DNA of 64,000 nucleotides, from contig JAZRJV010000052.1 in the NCBI GenBank assembly GCA_045645985.1, positions 1-64,000 on the forward strand. The letters are read 5' to 3'. The DNA comes from RGIG9060 sp045645985. Lineage in GTDB: Bacteria > Spirochaetota > Spirochaetia > Treponematales > Treponemataceae. The notes below the pieces were generated by a model. That model was given only the letters and a program-made list of their open reading frames with translations. It was not told where the DNA came from and made no database searches. Below are positions 7,138-14,939 of this stretch, piece by piece; within the stretch, counting starts at the first letter, position 1, and each line of letters opens with the position of its first letter. The position numbers and the translations under genes were made by a program.

Positions 7138-7959
7138 ATGAAAACACAACGAATAATTGATGCTCATGTTCACATTGGGCGTTCTCTAAATTTTGATATG
7201 AAAGAAACTGATGTTTTAGAAGCCATGAAAAAATACAACATCGAAAAAGTATTGGTTTCTAATTCTGAATCTGCAGAAGCTGACCACGAACAAAAACTTT
7301 TACCACAGGAATTACAAATTTCTCAAGTAAAAAGTTTGGAAAAATCAATAAAATTTGCAAAAGAAAATTCTGGCAAAGTTTATGTTGCTCCATGGTTTAA
7401 ACCAAAAACAGAAAAAATTTCTGATGAACTTATAAATTTAATACAAAATAATCTTGATGTTATTAAGGCTGTAAAATTTCATCCTTATCATTCTGCCTTA
7501 GATTTTGATGATCCGCTTATGAATCCATATTTAGATTTAGCAGAACAATTTAACTTGCCTGTAATAACTCATACAGGAACTGGCGAAAATGATTGTCCTG
7601 AAAAAGTTTACAATATGGCAAAAAGTTTTCCAAAGGTGAATTTTATTATGGCTCACATGGGATTAGGTTCTGATAATGTAATTGCAACCGAACTTATTGC
7701 TTTACTTCCAAATCTTTTTGGAGATACAGCTTGGGTTTCTATGGAAAGTACAATTAATTTTATAAAGAAAATTGGTAGCCAAAAATTATTTTTTGGAACA
7801 GATTTACCTATAGATGGAATTGATACTTATCATCATAATCCAAGAGGTGAGAGAAGTTTGTATCAAGATTATTTTGAAAAACTTCCAGAATTTATTTCAC
7901 AAGAGGATTATGATAATCTTATGTGGAAAAATGCTCTAACTTTCTTTGGCTTAGAATAA
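7138..7959 (+). CDS. Amidohydrolase-superfamily TIM-barrel metalloenzyme (Amidohydro_2 type)
   Basis: 273 aa from ATG 7138. The metal-binding landmarks occur in the expected order: D-A-H-V-H near the N-terminus, K-F-H-P in the middle, I-T-H-T-G, A-H-M-G and F-G-T-D-L-P near the C-terminus. Proteins of this family hydrolyse or decarboxylate small cyclic or aromatic acids and lactones. The substrate cannot be assigned. The in-frame start at 7084 gives an implausible hydrophobic N-terminal extension; the leaderless promoter geometry supports 7138. It is convergent with guaA, with stop codons almost touching. Confidence 0.8.
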   Translation: MKTQRIIDAHVHIGRSLNFDMKETDVLEAMKKYNIEKVLVSNSESAEADHEQKLLPQELQISQVKSLEKSIKFAKENSGKVYVAPWFKPKTEKISDELINLIQNNLDVIKAVKFHPYHSALDFDDPLMNPYLDLAEQFNLPVITHTGTGENDCPEKVYNMAKSFPKVNFIMAHMGLGSDNVIATELIALLPNLFGDTAWVSMESTINFIKKIGSQKLFFGTDLPIDGIDTYHHNPRGERSLYQDYFEKLPEFISQEDYDNLMWKNALTFFGLE

Positions 7960-7960
7960 T

Positions 7961-9535
7961 TTATTCCCAAGTGATTTTTGCAGGTGGTTTATTTGTAATA
8001 TCAAAATATAAACCATCTACAAAATCCAGTTTGCTAATCTTTTCAATTATTTTTTCTAAAATCTCAAGAGGAATTTTTGCAAACTTTGCAGTTGTTCCGT
8101 CTTCTGAAATTACTGGTCGTAAAACAATCGAGCATTTTTCTTTTGAAGTTGCGTATGGCAAATTTATCGTAAGATGCTGAAAGATTTTTGAGTATTCATT
8201 ACTTACTTTTAATTCATTTATAACGATTTCATCAACTTGTCGAGTTTGGTCTAATCGTTCTTTTGTACAAAATTGTTCTTGTAAAACGCAATTTTCTTTT
8301 TCGAAAATGCACAAAATTGTTCTGTTTACATCTTGCACAGAGTTTGTAATAAAAGATGATGTTTTTTCTAAAATTTCCCAATCGGGAATTTTTTTTGCAT
8401 CTAAATATAAAACTGCTGGAAATTTGTAAATTTTAAAATCGTCTTGTTCACCAAGAGTTTTTATTGGCAAAGTTTTTAACCTAAAAGAATCTTTTTCTAA
8501 AAATTCAGATAAATCTAGTTGGCAAATTTTTTGATTTGCTTTATTTAGCTCTCGTTCTTCTTGTGAAGATAAAACATCGTTGGAGCAAAGCACATTTACA
8601 GAAAGTCCTGAACTTGAAAATGGATGTCGCATCAACAATTCTTCTGGAAGTTCAAGTTTTTTTCCGATAAGCTTAACTTCTTCTTTGTATAAATATTTTA
8701 AAGGTTCGATTATCAACTTTTTTGAAAGTAATTTTTCTATGCCTGCAATTTTATTATGATGAATTTTTACTGAGTGGGAAATTCGGTTTAAGCCTAACTC
8801 AATAATTTCTGGATATAAAGTTCCTTGTGATAAAAGCCATTCGCTTTCAAGTAATTTTTGTTTTTGTACAACTTCATCGTGAACTTCGATGTATTTTTCT
8901 TCGATAATTTTTCGTTTCTCTTGTGGATTGATTACATCTTTTATTGCTGATAAAAATATTTGAGATGTATCTTCCAAAATAAAATTAGAAAATCCATAGT
9001 CGATATATTTTTGAACAATAAGTTTGCTTTCATTTTTTCGCATAAAACCGTTATCGATATGCAAACCTAAAACTCTTTCTTTGCCTAAAGCTTTATTCAA
9101 AAGTGCAAATGCAACAGTTGATTTTACTCCACCTGATAAAAATAAAAGTACATTTTTATTTTCTGCATCTATTTTAATTTGTTCTAAAATATATTCAAGA
9201 ATTGTATTTTCATTCCAATTTTTTTTCATCTGGCAAGTTTCTATAAAATTTTCAAAAATATCATTGTTTTTACAATTTGATAAAAAATCTTTTTCTTGTC
9301 GTAAATCTAAAATTGGAATATCTAATGACAAAATTTCTTCATTAAATTCAGTTGTGTTTGTATTATTTTTTTTATTATTTATTGTTGATAAAACGATTCC
9401 TTTTACATTTTGTAATTCTGAAATTTCGATATTTGGAAAAAGAATTTCTGAATAATATCCTAGAAGTCTAAAACGCTTTGCAATAAAATGTGCACATTGA
9501 TTATCAAAATTTAAAATAACAATTTTTTCTTTCAA
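7961..9535 (-). CDS. guaA: Divergent GMP synthase homologue with truncated glutaminase domain
   Basis: 524 aa, TTG start at 9535 with GGGAGA about 10 nt upstream. The C-terminal two thirds align with GuaA: PP-loop region, GLHIDNGFMRKNE, SQGTLYPEIIE, IHHNKIAGI, EPLKYLYKEEV and the terminal dimerisation domain ending KPPAKITWE. GuaA makes GMP from XMP, ATP and glutamine. Three oddities appear. The N-terminal class I glutaminase domain is only about 100 residues instead of about 190, and lacks the nucleophile Cys and the His-x-Glu. The PP-loop SGGVDS reads S-G-G-V-K-S (Lys138). HPFPGPGL reads HPFSSSGL (304-311). It may use free ammonia, have another substrate, or be failing. TATAAT lies about 45 nt upstream. 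Confidence 0.8.
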   Translation of the reverse strand: MKEKIVILNFDNQCAHFIAKRFRLLGYYSEILFPNIEISELQNVKGIVLSTINNKKNNTNTTEFNEEILSLDIPILDLRQEKDFLSNCKNNDIFENFIETCQMKKNWNENTILEYILEQIKIDAENKNVLLFLSGGVKSTVAFALLNKALGKERVLGLHIDNGFMRKNESKLIVQKYIDYGFSNFILEDTSQIFLSAIKDVINPQEKRKIIEEKYIEVHDEVVQKQKLLESEWLLSQGTLYPEIIELGLNRISHSVKIHHNKIAGIEKLLSKKLIIEPLKYLYKEEVKLIGKKLELPEELLMRHPFSSSGLSVNVLCSNDVLSSQEERELNKANQKICQLDLSEFLEKDSFRLKTLPIKTLGEQDDFKIYKFPAVLYLDAKKIPDWEILEKTSSFITNSVQDVNRTILCIFEKENCVLQEQFCTKERLDQTRQVDEIVINELKVSNEYSKIFQHLTINLPYATSKEKCSIVLRPVISEDGTTAKFAKIPLEILEKIIEKISKLDFVDGLYFDITNKPPAKITWE

Positions 9536-9597
9536 AACTTAAAATCTCCCAATTTATTAAACTTACTTATTATTTAAAATATTATAACAGAGAATTT

Positions 9598-10908
9598 TTA
9601 GTTCGTCCAATAAAATCTAAAGATGTAAGATGGTAATGATTCAATCATTCTTTGAGGAACTTCAGGATTACTTGAAATTAGTCTATTAAATTCTTCTTTT
9701 GAAATAAAAATAACAACTGATTTTTCATTTGCGTAGGCTGACATTGTTCTTTTGCTTTCAAAAATACAATCAAAATCACCAAAGAAATTTCCTTTTGTTA
9801 CAAATTGAGTAAGATTTTCTCTTGAAAGCTGTATTTTTCCGTTTGCAACATAATAAATTCCGTCAGAATCTTCATTTTGAGAATATATTTTGTCGCCTTC
9901 ATTTAGAGAAATGTGCATATTTTCGTTGCTTATCAATTTATCAGGTCTAATGAACAAAGCCCGTTTTATTTTTGATTTTATGTCGTCTTGTTTATCAGAA
10001 GGTAAAAGATATAATTCTGATAAAAGTAATTCGTTAAAAAATTGGTATGTAAAAACAAATTGTGCGGAAATAAAAAAGAGTATAAAGAAAATGTGAATTT
10101 CCAATAATGTGATTACAAGGTTACTTAGAATACCGTAAACTAAGTTAAATCTTGTAATGTTAAAAAATATTTTGAAAAATACCGTTACTATCCAAAATGA
10201 TAATGTGCAAAATCCTGCTGATAATATGCAATATTTCCATTTGGGTTTTGTTCCCGACGCTAATCTTAAAATAATTGTTTCAAGTAAAAACATAAATAAA
10301 AGAGGCAGCGTTGAGAGAAGTATAGAAAAAAGATTAGAAACTAAAACTTTTATAAACTGCGGAAAGTAAGGTTCTAAAACTTTTGTAAAAAAAACTTCGC
10401 TATCAATGATTGTTTTTAATGATTTTGTTGAAACTAAAATAATTGCAATAAAAATTACTAAGATGATTTCACCAAATATTACAAATAATCTTTCTATTAA
10501 AGAACCTCTTTTTTTGTCAGTTGTTTTTATAGAACTTGTGTGAAAAATACTTTTTACTCCAAAAACGATAGAATAAAAAAGTCGCTGAGCCATCCATATA
10601 ATAAACAAAAGTGTAATCGCTGTGATAATTCCGGTGTTTTCGGCATTTAATAGATTATCTACAATAGAAGTTATTTTTATTGGTTCAACAAATATTGATT
10701 GTAAGTTTACTACTGAAAAAATTAAATCTGGAGATGCGTGAAAAATCTTAACTAAGACAACAACAATTAGCATTAAAATTGGCATAAAAGAAAAAAGAAA
10801 TCCCAAAGAGCAATTTGCAGCATGAGTGTTTAACTTATTTTTGCCAAAAAACTTAAAGGTCAAATATAGTGATTGTCCAAAAGTTACTAAAGTTACTTTT
10901 CTTTTCAT
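9598..10908 (-). CDS. YihY/BrkB-family membrane protein fused to a cyclic-nucleotide-binding domain
   Basis: 436 aa. Residues about 1-300 hold six hydrophobic segments in the YihY/BrkB (formerly RNase BN) arrangement, opening with AANCSLGFLFSFMPILM. Residues about 325-430 are a cNMP-binding-like beta roll: LNEGDKIYSQNEDSDGIYYV, GKIQLS, then F-G-D-F...R-T-M-S-A-Y-A, which corresponds to the phosphate-binding cassette with its Arg. The fusion suggests a membrane transport or lipid-flipping activity gated by a nucleotide or acting as a docking roll. The ATG has no strong SD; TAGAAT lies about 24 nt upstream. Function of the BrkB family is unsettled. Confidence 0.8.
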   Translation of the reverse strand: MKRKVTLVTFGQSLYLTFKFFGKNKLNTHAANCSLGFLFSFMPILMLIVVVLVKIFHASPDLIFSVVNLQSIFVEPIKITSIVDNLLNAENTGIITAITLLFIIWMAQRLFYSIVFGVKSIFHTSSIKTTDKKRGSLIERLFVIFGEIILVIFIAIILVSTKSLKTIIDSEVFFTKVLEPYFPQFIKVLVSNLFSILLSTLPLLFMFLLETIILRLASGTKPKWKYCILSAGFCTLSFWIVTVFFKIFFNITRFNLVYGILSNLVITLLEIHIFFILFFISAQFVFTYQFFNELLLSELYLLPSDKQDDIKSKIKRALFIRPDKLISNENMHISLNEGDKIYSQNEDSDGIYYVANGKIQLSRENLTQFVTKGNFFGDFDCIFESKRTMSAYANEKSVVIFISKEEFNRLISSNPEVPQRMIESLPSYIFRFYWTN

Positions 10909-10962
10909 ATTTTGAAAAATGCCCTAGTAAAATTCTAACACATAACTTAAAAAAAGTATATA

Positions 10963-10991
10963 TTGTATAAACTTGAATATCGTAGTATAAT
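10963..10991 (+). promoter_or_regulatory. Sigma-70-type promoter of ndk-gpsA
   Basis: TTGTAT (10963-10968), 17-nt spacer, TATAAT (10986-10991). The predicted start is near 10998, giving a leader of about 50 nt with SD AGGAGTG before the ndk ATG at 11048. Confidence 0.7.
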
Positions 10992-11047
10992 TAAGTGTAT
11001 TTTTGTGTAAATTTTATTATCTTGATTTTTTTAGGAGTGTTATAGAT

Positions 11048-11491
11048 ATGGAACGATGTTTTGTTATGTTAAAACCAGGAGTAATCAATCGTCGTATTGT
11101 TGGTGAAGTTCTTTCTAGATTAGAAAAAAAAGGTCTAAACCTTGTTGGAATGAAAATGATGACAATTTCTGGTGAATTAGCTGCAAATCATTATGCAGAA
11201 CACAAAGAAAAACCTTTTTTTGCAGATTTAACATCTTATATTACTTTAGGCCCAGTTGTTGCAATGGTTTGGCAAGGTGATAATTGTGTTCAGATTGTTC
11301 GTAAACTTGTTGGTGCTACTAAGGTTGAAGAAGCTCAGCCAGGAACAATCAGAGGTGATTATTGTTTGCATACTCCACACAATATAATTCATGCGTCAGA
11401 TTCAGATGAAAGCGCAAAAAGAGAGATAAATTTATTCTTCAAAGAAGATGAAATTATCGATTGGAAAGACGAATCTGTTAAATGGTTTTAA
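11048..11491 (+). CDS. ndk: Nucleoside-diphosphate kinase
   Basis: 147 aa, standard length. It transfers phosphate from NTPs to NDPs through a phospho-histidine. The N-terminus MERCFVMLKPGVINRRIVGE is diagnostic, and the active-site block NIIHASDSDESAKREI carries the catalytic His (N-x-x-H-A/G-S-D-S). I chose the ATG at 11048 because AGGAGTG precedes it; an upstream in-frame start lacks an SD. gpsA follows after 19 nt, so the two form an operon. Confidence 0.97.
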   Translation: MERCFVMLKPGVINRRIVGEVLSRLEKKGLNLVGMKMMTISGELAANHYAEHKEKPFFADLTSYITLGPVVAMVWQGDNCVQIVRKLVGATKVEEAQPGTIRGDYCLHTPHNIIHASDSDESAKREINLFFKEDEIIDWKDESVKWF

Positions 11492-11510
11492 TATAAAACG
11501 GGGGATTAAG

Positions 11511-12554
11511 ATGAGTAAGAATATTGGTGTTATTGGTGCTGGTGCTTGGGGAACTGCTATGGCACAAGCTCTTGCCCGAACAGGAAACTCTGTTGAAGTT
11601 TGGGCTATGGAGCAAGAAGTTGTTGACTCAATCAATAATGAACATGAAAATAAAAAATTTTTGTCAGGTTTCAAATTATCAGAAAATCTAACTGCCGATA
11701 CCGATATTAAAAAAGTTTCTGCAAATAAAGATTTTCTTATTTTAGCAAGTCCTTCATTGTATCTTGCAAAAACAGTAGAAAAAATAGTAGATGTTCCTTC
11801 TATTGCAGATGGTTCTACTTGTATTGGTGTTCTTGCAAAAGGATTTATTCCTTCTGATGATGGTCCTAAGCTTATTCTTGAAACACTAGAAAAAGTTTTG
11901 CCACCTGTTTACAAAAAGAGTTTGGTATATATTGCAGGTCCTAGTCACGCTGAAGAAGTTGCAATGGGAAAATTAACAGGACTTATTGCAGCTAGTGAAA
12001 ATCCAAAAAATTCAATTCGCTTTAGAGAAGTGATGAAAGGTCCAGGTTTGATGGTTTATTCAAGTTTGGATGTAATCGGTGTACAAATTTGTGCTGCTGC
12101 AAAAAATGTTATCGCTGTTGTTTACGGTTGTCTTGATGCTATCGCTGAAGATTCTGACCTTTTTGGTGATAATACTGAATCTTTCCTTTTGGCTGCTGGA
12201 TTAAATGAAATTCAAACACTTGGTTTTGCAATGGGCTCAACTCACCCAGAAACTTTCACTTCTATTTCTGGAGTTGGCGATTTGGATGTAACTTGTCGCA
12301 GTAAATATGGAAGAAATCGTCGTTTTGGTCGCGATATTATCAAAGAAAATCTACTTTCAAAATTTTCTTCACTTGATGATTTGATTTCAAGAATTAGCGA
12401 AATTGGATATCTTCCAGAAGGTGCTGTGGCTTGTAAATATATTCACGAAATTTCTGTACAAAGAAATATTAAATTACCAATTTGTAATGGATTGTACCGA
12501 ATTTTGAACAGAGAAATTGAACCGCTTGATTTCTTAAAAGAACTTTTGAGCTAG
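11511..12554 (+). CDS. gpsA: NAD(P)-dependent glycerol-3-phosphate dehydrogenase
   Basis: 347 aa. It reduces dihydroxyacetone phosphate to sn-glycerol-3-phosphate for phospholipid synthesis. The Rossmann motif is VIGAGAWGTAMAQ at the N-terminus; AAAKNVIAVVYG contains the catalytic Lys region, and the C-terminal domain shows GDLDVTCRSKYGRNRRFG. The start is set by GGGGG at about 11500; the longer frame overlaps ndk and lacks support. ffh follows 33 nt downstream. Confidence 0.96.
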   Translation: MSKNIGVIGAGAWGTAMAQALARTGNSVEVWAMEQEVVDSINNEHENKKFLSGFKLSENLTADTDIKKVSANKDFLILASPSLYLAKTVEKIVDVPSIADGSTCIGVLAKGFIPSDDGPKLILETLEKVLPPVYKKSLVYIAGPSHAEEVAMGKLTGLIAASENPKNSIRFREVMKGPGLMVYSSLDVIGVQICAAAKNVIAVVYGCLDAIAEDSDLFGDNTESFLLAAGLNEIQTLGFAMGSTHPETFTSISGVGDLDVTCRSKYGRNRRFGRDIIKENLLSKFSSLDDLISRISEIGYLPEGAVACKYIHEISVQRNIKLPICNGLYRILNREIEPLDFLKELLS

Positions 12555-12587
12555 AAAATAAGTAATAAAATTAAGGAATAGAAATTT

Positions 12588-13922
12588 ATGTTAGAGAAAA
12601 TAACAAATACTTTTTCAGATGTTTTTAGAAAGATAACAGGAAAATCTACAATTACAGAAAAAAACATCGAAGAAGCTGTTGAACAAATTAAAATTGCACT
12701 TCTAGAAGCTGATGTAAACTTGCGAGTTGTTCGTCGCTTTGTAAATAGCACAATTGAAGAAGCAAAAGGTGAAAAAGTTCTTCGAGCTGTAGATCCTGGT
12801 CAGCAATTTATTAAAATTGTTCACGATAAAATTTGCGCCTTACTTGGTGATGAAAAAAAAGATTTACAATTAAAAGGTCCAGATACTTTATCTGTAATTG
12901 TTTATGTAGGTTTGCAAGGTGCTGGTAAAACAACTGCTGCTGCAAAACTTGCTGCAAGATTAAAAAAAGAGGGTAGAAAACCTTTATTATCTGCTTGTGA
13001 CCTTGTGCGTCCTGCCGCTGTTGAACAACTTTGTGTTCTTGGTGAAAAAATCGGCGTAGAAGTTTACAAGGAAGATACAAAAGACGCTGTTAAAGTTGCA
13101 AAAAATGCTGTAAGTTATGCAAAAAAACATGGCTTTAACACTTTGATTATCGATACTGCTGGTCGTCTTCAAGTTGATGAAGCAATGATGGATGAAATTG
13201 CACAAATTAAAAAAGCAGTTAATCCAGATGAATTGATTCTTGTTGCAGATTCAATGACAGGTCAAAGCGCAGTTGATGTTGCAAAAACTTTCGACGAAAA
13301 ACTTTCTCTTACTGGTGTTATTCTTACAAAATTTGACTCAGATGCACGAGGAGGTGCAGCTCTTTCATTAAAATCTGTTACTGGAAAACCAATTTTATTT
13401 ATCGGTACTGGCGAAAAAATCGAAGATTTTGAACCATTCCATCCAGACAGAATTGCAAGTCGTATTCTTGGTATGGGTGATGTTGTTTCTCTTGTTGAAA
13501 AAGCTCAAGAAACAATTGACCTTGAAGAAGCTGAAGCCTTGCAAAAGAAAATGGCAAACAACGATTTTACTTTGCAAGATATGTTGGAACAACTTCAGCG
13601 AGTAAAGAAAATGGGCCCAATGGAATCTTTGATGCAAATGATTCCAGGCCTTGCGGGGCAAATTGGCGACCAAGATATCGATACAAGTGGAATGAAAGTT
13701 CAAGAAGCAATTATTCTTTCAATGACAAAAAAAGAAAGAGCAAATCACTTGATTATTGGACCTTCAAGAAGAAAACGAATTGCAAAAGGTTCTGGAACTT
13801 GTGTTGCTGATGTAAACAAACTTATCAAGCAGTTTGAAAAAACTCGTCTTATGATGAAAAAGATGTCCAAAAACAAAGGTATGCAACAAAAAATGATGCA
13901 ACAGTTTGGCGGAATGTTCTAA
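12588..13922 (+). CDS. ffh: Signal recognition particle GTPase Ffh (SRP54)
   Basis: 444 aa. It binds signal peptides of nascent membrane proteins and delivers ribosomes to FtsY. It has an N-domain four-helix bundle, then G1 GLQGAGKTT (108-116), DTAGRLQ and TKFDSDARGG. A methionine-rich M domain contains MGPMESLMQMIPG and the SRP RNA-binding stretch GSGTCVADVNKLIKQF, with an M/K-rich tail. SD AAGGAA precedes the ATG. A clear terminator follows. No SRP RNA was found in the window. Confidence 0.97.
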   Translation: MLEKITNTFSDVFRKITGKSTITEKNIEEAVEQIKIALLEADVNLRVVRRFVNSTIEEAKGEKVLRAVDPGQQFIKIVHDKICALLGDEKKDLQLKGPDTLSVIVYVGLQGAGKTTAAAKLAARLKKEGRKPLLSACDLVRPAAVEQLCVLGEKIGVEVYKEDTKDAVKVAKNAVSYAKKHGFNTLIIDTAGRLQVDEAMMDEIAQIKKAVNPDELILVADSMTGQSAVDVAKTFDEKLSLTGVILTKFDSDARGGAALSLKSVTGKPILFIGTGEKIEDFEPFHPDRIASRILGMGDVVSLVEKAQETIDLEEAEALQKKMANNDFTLQDMLEQLQRVKKMGPMESLMQMIPGLAGQIGDQDIDTSGMKVQEAIILSMTKKERANHLIIGPSRRKRIAKGSGTCVADVNKLIKQFEKTRLMMKKMSKNKGMQQKMMQQFGGMF

Positions 13923-13943
13923 AAATAAATTTTAATTTGAGAT

Positions 13944-13980
13944 AAGGCTTTGTAAGATTTTTCTTGCAGAGCCTTTTTTA
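13944..13980 (+). terminator. Terminator after ffh
   Basis: AAGGCTTTGTAAG pairs with CTTGCAGAGCCTT (13 bp with wobbles, six-base loop) followed by a T-run. Confidence 0.88.
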
Positions 13981-14070
13981 TTTTTTGCATTTGATATTTT
14001 TAAAAAGATGAAAACTTAATTTTTCTTGATGGAATTTATTTTGGGTTTTTGCAGATTAGGTTTAAAATAG

Positions 14071-14098
14071 AAAAGGTCGTTCATTTGAACGACCTTTT
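14071..14098 (-). terminator. Hairpin terminator after tRNA-Asn
   Basis: AAAAGGTCGTTC (14071-14082) pairs with GAACGACCTTTT around ATTT. It begins two nucleotides past the 3' end of the tRNA gene on the minus strand. The T-rich arms on both sides make it potentially bidirectional. Confidence 0.8.
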
Positions 14099-14100
14099 TG

Positions 14101-14173
14101 CTCCCCCGCCAGGGCTTGAACCAGGGACCCACAGATTAACAGTCTGTTGCTCTACCGACTGAGCTACAGGGGA
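14101..14173 (-). tRNA. tRNA-Asn (GTT)
   Basis: 73 nt on the minus strand. The acceptor stem is TCCCCTG / CGGGGGA with discriminator G. The anticodon arm is ACAGA-CTGTTAA-TCTGT with anticodon GTT, and a T-arm GGTTCAAGCC is present. CCA is not encoded. Upstream (14174-14223) are nested palindromes: CTAC-TTTC-GTAG, TACATTCA-5-TGAATGTA (14191-14211) and GTATTA-TGA-TAATAC (14209-14223). The last overlaps plausible -10 sequences on the minus strand. Nothing else is seen up to 14313. Confidence 0.95.
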
Positions 14174-14313
14174 ATATCTACTTTCGTAGTTACATTCATT
14201 TGCTGAATGTATTATGATAATACATAAACTATAAAAAAATGTCAATATGTAAAATTAAAAAATATCAAAAAAAAATCAAAATTTTATCAATTTTTATCTA
14301 ATTTTTTTGTATT

Positions 14314-14922
14314 TTAGTAAATTTTACTATCCGTAATGATAAAATCAACTTTCATATCATTTTTTTCTGTTGGAATTTTATCAAAAATAAAACAATCGAA
14401 GGAAATTCCTGCAAGTGTAATATTTGCTTTAGAATTTGCAAAAATCTTGCTTAAAAATCTGTCATAAAAACCTTTGCCTTTTCCAATTCTATTTTTATTT
14501 ATATCAAATGCTATAGCGGGAACAAAAATCAAAATATCATCTTTATTTGAAAAATTTTCAATTTTGAATTGAGGCAAATTTTCTTTAGGTTCTAAAATTC
14601 CGTAAAAGCCAGATTCAACTTGTTCTAAAATTGTTTTTTCTTTTTCTAGCAAAAAAAAATTCATTGTAGTTTCATCAGTAATTTTTGGAATGTAACATTC
14701 TTTTTTTTTAGAAAAAGCGTCTTCAATTATTTTAAAAATATTAGGTTCAGTTTTTAGTGGCATATAAAATAAAATTGTTTTTGCCTTTTGATAAATTTCC
14801 CAAGACAAAATGTTTTTACAAATTTCTTCACTTTTTTGAAGGAAAAATTTTTCTTCAAGTTGAGAAAGGTGTGATTTAATTTTTTTTCTAAATTCTTTTT
14901 TTTCTAAAATTATATTTTCCAT
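14314..14922 (-). CDS. 5-formyltetrahydrofolate cyclo-ligase (MTHFS family)
   Basis: 202 aa. The enzyme converts 5-formyl-THF to 5,10-methenyl-THF with ATP, salvaging an inactive folate. The family signature RIGKGKGFYDRFL (about residues 144-156) carries the Gly-Lys-Gly-Tyr/Phe-Tyr-Asp-Arg active-site loop. The N-terminal KKEFRKKIK helix and ILFYMPLKTEPN strand also fit. SD AAGGAAT lies 6 nt before the ATG. It ends the minus-strand pair that starts with the M16-like gene. Confidence 0.9.
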   Translation of the reverse strand: MENIILEKKEFRKKIKSHLSQLEEKFFLQKSEEICKNILSWEIYQKAKTILFYMPLKTEPNIFKIIEDAFSKKKECYIPKITDETTMNFFLLEKEKTILEQVESGFYGILEPKENLPQFKIENFSNKDDILIFVPAIAFDINKNRIGKGKGFYDRFLSKIFANSKANITLAGISFDCFIFDKIPTEKNDMKVDFIITDSKIY

Positions 14923-14939
14923 TTTATTCCTTTTAAATT

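Noticed and set aside
9024..9455. Plus-strand open frame of 143 codons
   Set aside because: It is antisense to the well-supported guaA homologue and has low-complexity, implausible composition.
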